This document shows, piece after piece, positions 6,527-8,299 of a stretch of 8,299 nt of DNA (the stretch's first letter is position 1; every line of letters begins with the position of its first letter). The notes beneath the pieces were generated by a model. That model searched no databases. It saw nothing but the letters and a program-made list of their open reading frames with translations, and was not told the DNA's origin. This stretch comes from Nitrososphaerota archaeon (GTDB lineage Archaea > Thermoproteota > Nitrososphaeria > Nitrososphaerales > Nitrosopumilaceae). The position numbers were made by a program, and so were the translations under genes. Location: the NCBI GenBank assembly GCA_022565935.1, contig JADFJY010000049.1, forward strand, positions 1 to 8,299, in the 5' to 3' direction.

Positions 6527-7347
6527 CAAAATCCTCCTAACAATGTCTTTTTCATCGTATTATATGGCGCTTCCATATTGTGCCAAATCTCAAAGGATCT
6601 TACTGCTTGCGCTAGAAGCATCTCATATCCAAAAATAACAATTGCTTTCTTTTCTTTTGCTTTTTTTATAAAATCTGTATTCATTGGCATGTATACAATA
6701 TCAAAAATAATTGTTTTTTCATTAATACCTTCTAAGGAAATTGGACATGGTTCATTCTTTAGACCTATTGATGTTGCATTAACAATAATATCATAATCTT
6801 TTGCAGTATCATTAACATCTTCAATTTTTATTGCATTAGAACTTAATCCTATTTTTTTTGCAAACTCTGAAAGATTTTCTGCATTTTCTAGTGTTCTATT
6901 TGCAATAGTTATGCTTTTTGCTTTCTCTTTTGTAAACCCTGCAACTATTGCTCTTGCTGCCCCACCTGCTCCAAGAAGAAGCACTTTAGTATTTACAATA
7001 TTTAATTTCTTTTTCTTAAATGGTTCAAGAAAACCATCCATATCTGTATTGTATCCTTTAAGAATACCATTTTCATTTGTAACTGTATTTACTGCACCAA
7101 TTAAACTACATGACTCATCTGTTTTATCAAGATATTTCATCATCTCAACTTTGTGAGGGATGGTAACATTAAATCCGTAAATATTTATTTTTTTTAATCC
7201 TTCAATCCCATCTTCCAATTCTCCTTTAGGAATTTTATAAGCAATGTATGAACAATCTAAATTCAATTCTCTAAATACTGCACTGTGAATATTTGGAGAC
7301 AACGAATGATCAATTGGATCTCCAATTATTGCAAATGTTTTATCCAT
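6526..7347 (-). CDS. aroE: Shikimate dehydrogenase AroE
   Basis: Reduces 3-dehydroshikimate to shikimate with NADPH. The 273-residue protein has the complete family pattern: HSLSPNIHSA at 14-23 (Ser15 and Ser17 contact shikimate), FNVTIPHK at 59-66 with catalytic Lys66, GAVNT at 84-88, NTDMDGF at 100-106 with catalytic Asp102, GAGGAARA at 126-133 for the dinucleotide, NRT at 150-152 (the basic residue that marks NADP preference), NATSIGL, and a C-terminal GYEMLLAQA block. The start at 7347 gives a standard N-terminus (FAIIGDPIDHSLSP). A 51-nt gap with a TATA-like TTTAAA separates it from aroD, so an internal promoter is possible. Its stop overlaps the kinase ATG by one base, and its final codons contain that gene's ribosome site. 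Confidence 0.98.
   Translation of the reverse strand: MDKTFAIIGDPIDHSLSPNIHSAVFRELNLDCSYIAYKIPKGELEDGIEGLKKINIYGFNVTIPHKVEMMKYLDKTDESCSLIGAVNTVTNENGILKGYNTDMDGFLEPFKKKKLNIVNTKVLLLGAGGAARAIVAGFTKEKAKSITIANRTLENAENLSEFAKKIGLSSNAIKIEDVNDTAKDYDIIVNATSIGLKNEPCPISLEGINEKTIIFDIVYMPMNTDFIKKAKEKKAIVIFGYEMLLAQAVRSFEIWHNMEAPYNTMKKTLLGGF
6533..6538 (-). promoter_or_regulatory. Strong Shine-Dalgarno AGGAGG for shikimate kinase
   Basis: AGGAGG on the minus strand sits 6 nt before the kinase ATG (6526) and only 3 nt before the rival TTG. It therefore decides the start. It lies within the last codons of aroE (Leu-Leu-Gly-Gly-Phe-stop). It is the only full-strength Shine-Dalgarno I see in the cluster. Confidence 0.85.
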
Positions 7348-7373
7348 CTTATTTTTCTGAGTAATTAGATTGA

Positions 7374-7379
7374 TTTAAA
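7374..7379 (-). promoter_or_regulatory. Possible internal TATA box before aroE
   Basis: The palindromic hexamer TTTAAA is centred about 29 nt before the aroE ATG inside the only gap between aroD and aroE (7348-7398). The distance fits a near-leaderless start. AT-rich DNA makes such hexamers common, so this is a weak call. Confidence 0.3.
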
Positions 7380-7398
7380 CTCTCAACGATTAATTTTA

Positions 7399-8070
7399 TT
7401 ATTTTTTCAGATTTGTAATTTTTTTTACTTCATCTACACTGAATTGTCCAGGAGCAATTGCCTTACCTAATGAGACATATGTGTATGGACTACCTAAATA
7501 CAGGCACAAAATTCTTGAAATTCTACCAAAATCCCCCATTGCAAATGATATCAAACTAATCTTGCCTTTTTTGCTGTATAGCTCAAGCATTCTATTCGAG
7601 TCATCAGTTGATTTTGCAGTACATACAATTTTTACATTAGATGAAAATTTACTCATTTGTTTCATTTTCTTTTTTAGTTCTGCAGAACTTGGTGTTTTCT
7701 TAAAGTCATGCCATGATACAAGCAATTTTGTCTTTGTTGATTTTAGATATTTTACTAATGATGAATTTTTCTTTAATGTGTTAAATTCTACATCTAACAA
7801 GAATGGGTTGTATTCTGCAATTAGTTTTAGAATAGCGATTCGTTCTTTCTCGTTTCCTGCAAATTTTCCACCTTCTGTTTTTGGTCTTAGTGTACATACA
7901 ATTTTACTTAGATCTTTTTTAATTATTTTAATTGCTTCTGGAATTTGCTCAATCTTTAAAAAATCAAATCTAACTTCTACATAGTCTGATTTCTTTAGTG
8001 CAATTTTTAATGTTTTTTTTATTTTATCTGGTGTTTTTTCTGCAATGGAGACACAAGTTTTGTGTTTCAT
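7399..8070 (-). CDS. aroD: 3-dehydroquinate dehydratase, type I (AroD)
   Basis: Dehydrates 3-dehydroquinate to 3-dehydroshikimate through a Schiff-base intermediate. The 223-residue length and fold pattern are those of the type I (class I aldolase-like) enzyme. Substrate-binding blocks are EVRFD at 32-36 and CTLRPKTEGG at 59-68. Catalytic His121 lies in SWHDF and the Schiff-base lysine is Lys147 in VKIVCTAKS. FAMGDFGRISR at 176-186 and APGQFS at 206-211 supply the C-terminal arginine and glutamine contacts. Residue roles are by comparison with the E. coli enzyme. The ATG is one nt after the stop of the 3-dehydroquinate synthase II gene, and no Shine-Dalgarno is present, so coupled translation is likely. 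Confidence 0.96.
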   Translation of the reverse strand: MKHKTCVSIAEKTPDKIKKTLKIALKKSDYVEVRFDFLKIEQIPEAIKIIKKDLSKIVCTLRPKTEGGKFAGNEKERIAILKLIAEYNPFLLDVEFNTLKKNSSLVKYLKSTKTKLLVSWHDFKKTPSSAELKKKMKQMSKFSSNVKIVCTAKSTDDSNRMLELYSKKGKISLISFAMGDFGRISRILCLYLGSPYTYVSLGKAIAPGQFSVDEVKKITNLKK

Positions 8071-8071
8071 T

Positions 8072-8299
8072 TTATTTTTCTAAAATGTATTCGTCTGAGA
8101 CTTCCATTCCAAAATGTCTACCAGTGGCAGGTTTTGAATGTACCATAACAATATCTCCTTTCTTTAGATGTGTAACTGATACTAGTTGTCCGTTTGGTTT
8201 TACAAAACGAATTGTCTCTGCATCTTGTGCAATAATTCCACCTATTTCCCCTCCTGCAGAAGCTTTAATCATTAACATTGGTCTTCTCTCAATCTTTGA
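8072..8299 (-). CDS. aroB': 3-dehydroquinate synthase II, C-terminal fragment (5' end outside window)
   Basis: This is the last 75 codons of the archaeal type II 3-dehydroquinate synthase. That enzyme uses NAD+ to deaminate and cyclise 2-amino-3,7-dideoxy-D-threo-hept-6-ulosonate to 3-dehydroquinate, and is unrelated to bacterial AroB. The frame stays open to the window edge (SKIERRPMLMIKASAGG), so the ATG at 8278 is internal. Diagnostic blocks are IAQDAETIRFVKPNG, VTHLKKGD and the near-terminal GRHFGMEV. The adjacent aroD, one nt downstream, supports the call. The gene for the preceding step (the aldolase making the aminodideoxyheptulosonate) is predicted further upstream, beyond the window. 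Confidence 0.93.
   Translation of the reverse strand, partial: SKIERRPMLMIKASAGGEIGGIIAQDAETIRFVKPNGQLVSVTHLKKGDIVMVHSKPATGRHFGMEVSDEYILEK

Noticed and set aside
6527..6529. TTG as start of the shikimate kinase
   Set aside because: Only 3 nt from AGGAGG; the following ATG has ideal 6-nt spacing and adjoins the aroE stop.
7481..7984. 167-codon open frame on the + strand opposite aroD
   Set aside because: It is the antisense shadow of a gene with clear type I dehydratase motifs; the hydrophobic, Phe/Ser-rich translation matches no family.

Overview
The window looks like chromosomal DNA of an ammonia-oxidising archaeon (Nitrososphaerota/Thaumarchaeota, Nitrosopumilus-like). This is inferred from three things: the AT-rich composition, the archaea-specific enzyme forms (type II 3-dehydroquinate synthase and a GHMP-family shikimate kinase instead of the bacterial AroB and AroK), and compact transcription signals (TATA-like boxes about 25-29 nt before start codons, one strong Shine-Dalgarno, T-rich ends). 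The genus is not proven by the sequence.

Layout. Positions 1-572 on the + strand carry the C-terminal part of ThiC (thiamine pyrimidine synthesis). Everything else is one long minus-strand cluster read from 8299 down to 555: 3-dehydroquinate synthase II (C-terminal fragment) > aroD > aroE > GHMP shikimate kinase > aroA > aroC > a chorismate mutase-aminotransferase fusion > tyrA > a small Nudix hydrolase. Junctions are very tight (1-nt gap, 1-nt overlap, 11-nt overlap, 4-nt gap, ATGA overlap, 5-nt gap), except a 51-nt gap before aroE and a 125-nt gap before aroC. Both of these gaps hold TATA-like sequences. The cluster converges on thiC, and the two 3' ends overlap by 18 nt.

How the genes work together. 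Read in transcription order, the genes follow the biochemical order of the pathway: 3-dehydroquinate, 3-dehydroshikimate, shikimate, shikimate 3-phosphate, EPSP, chorismate, prephenate, then tyrosine precursors. All shikimate-pathway steps from 3-dehydroquinate to chorismate have a candidate enzyme here, all with recognisable catalytic residues. No prephenate dehydratase (PheA) is in the window.

The most notable features are the chorismate mutase-aminotransferase fusion with a complete AroQ active site, the near-perfect collinearity of gene and reaction order, an inverted repeat framing the aroC promoter candidate, and a Nudix enzyme with a changed Nudix box at the operon end. I see no mobile element, CRISPR array, RNA gene or phage feature, and I do not see a wholly new system. 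No stretch longer than about 125 nt is without a gene.
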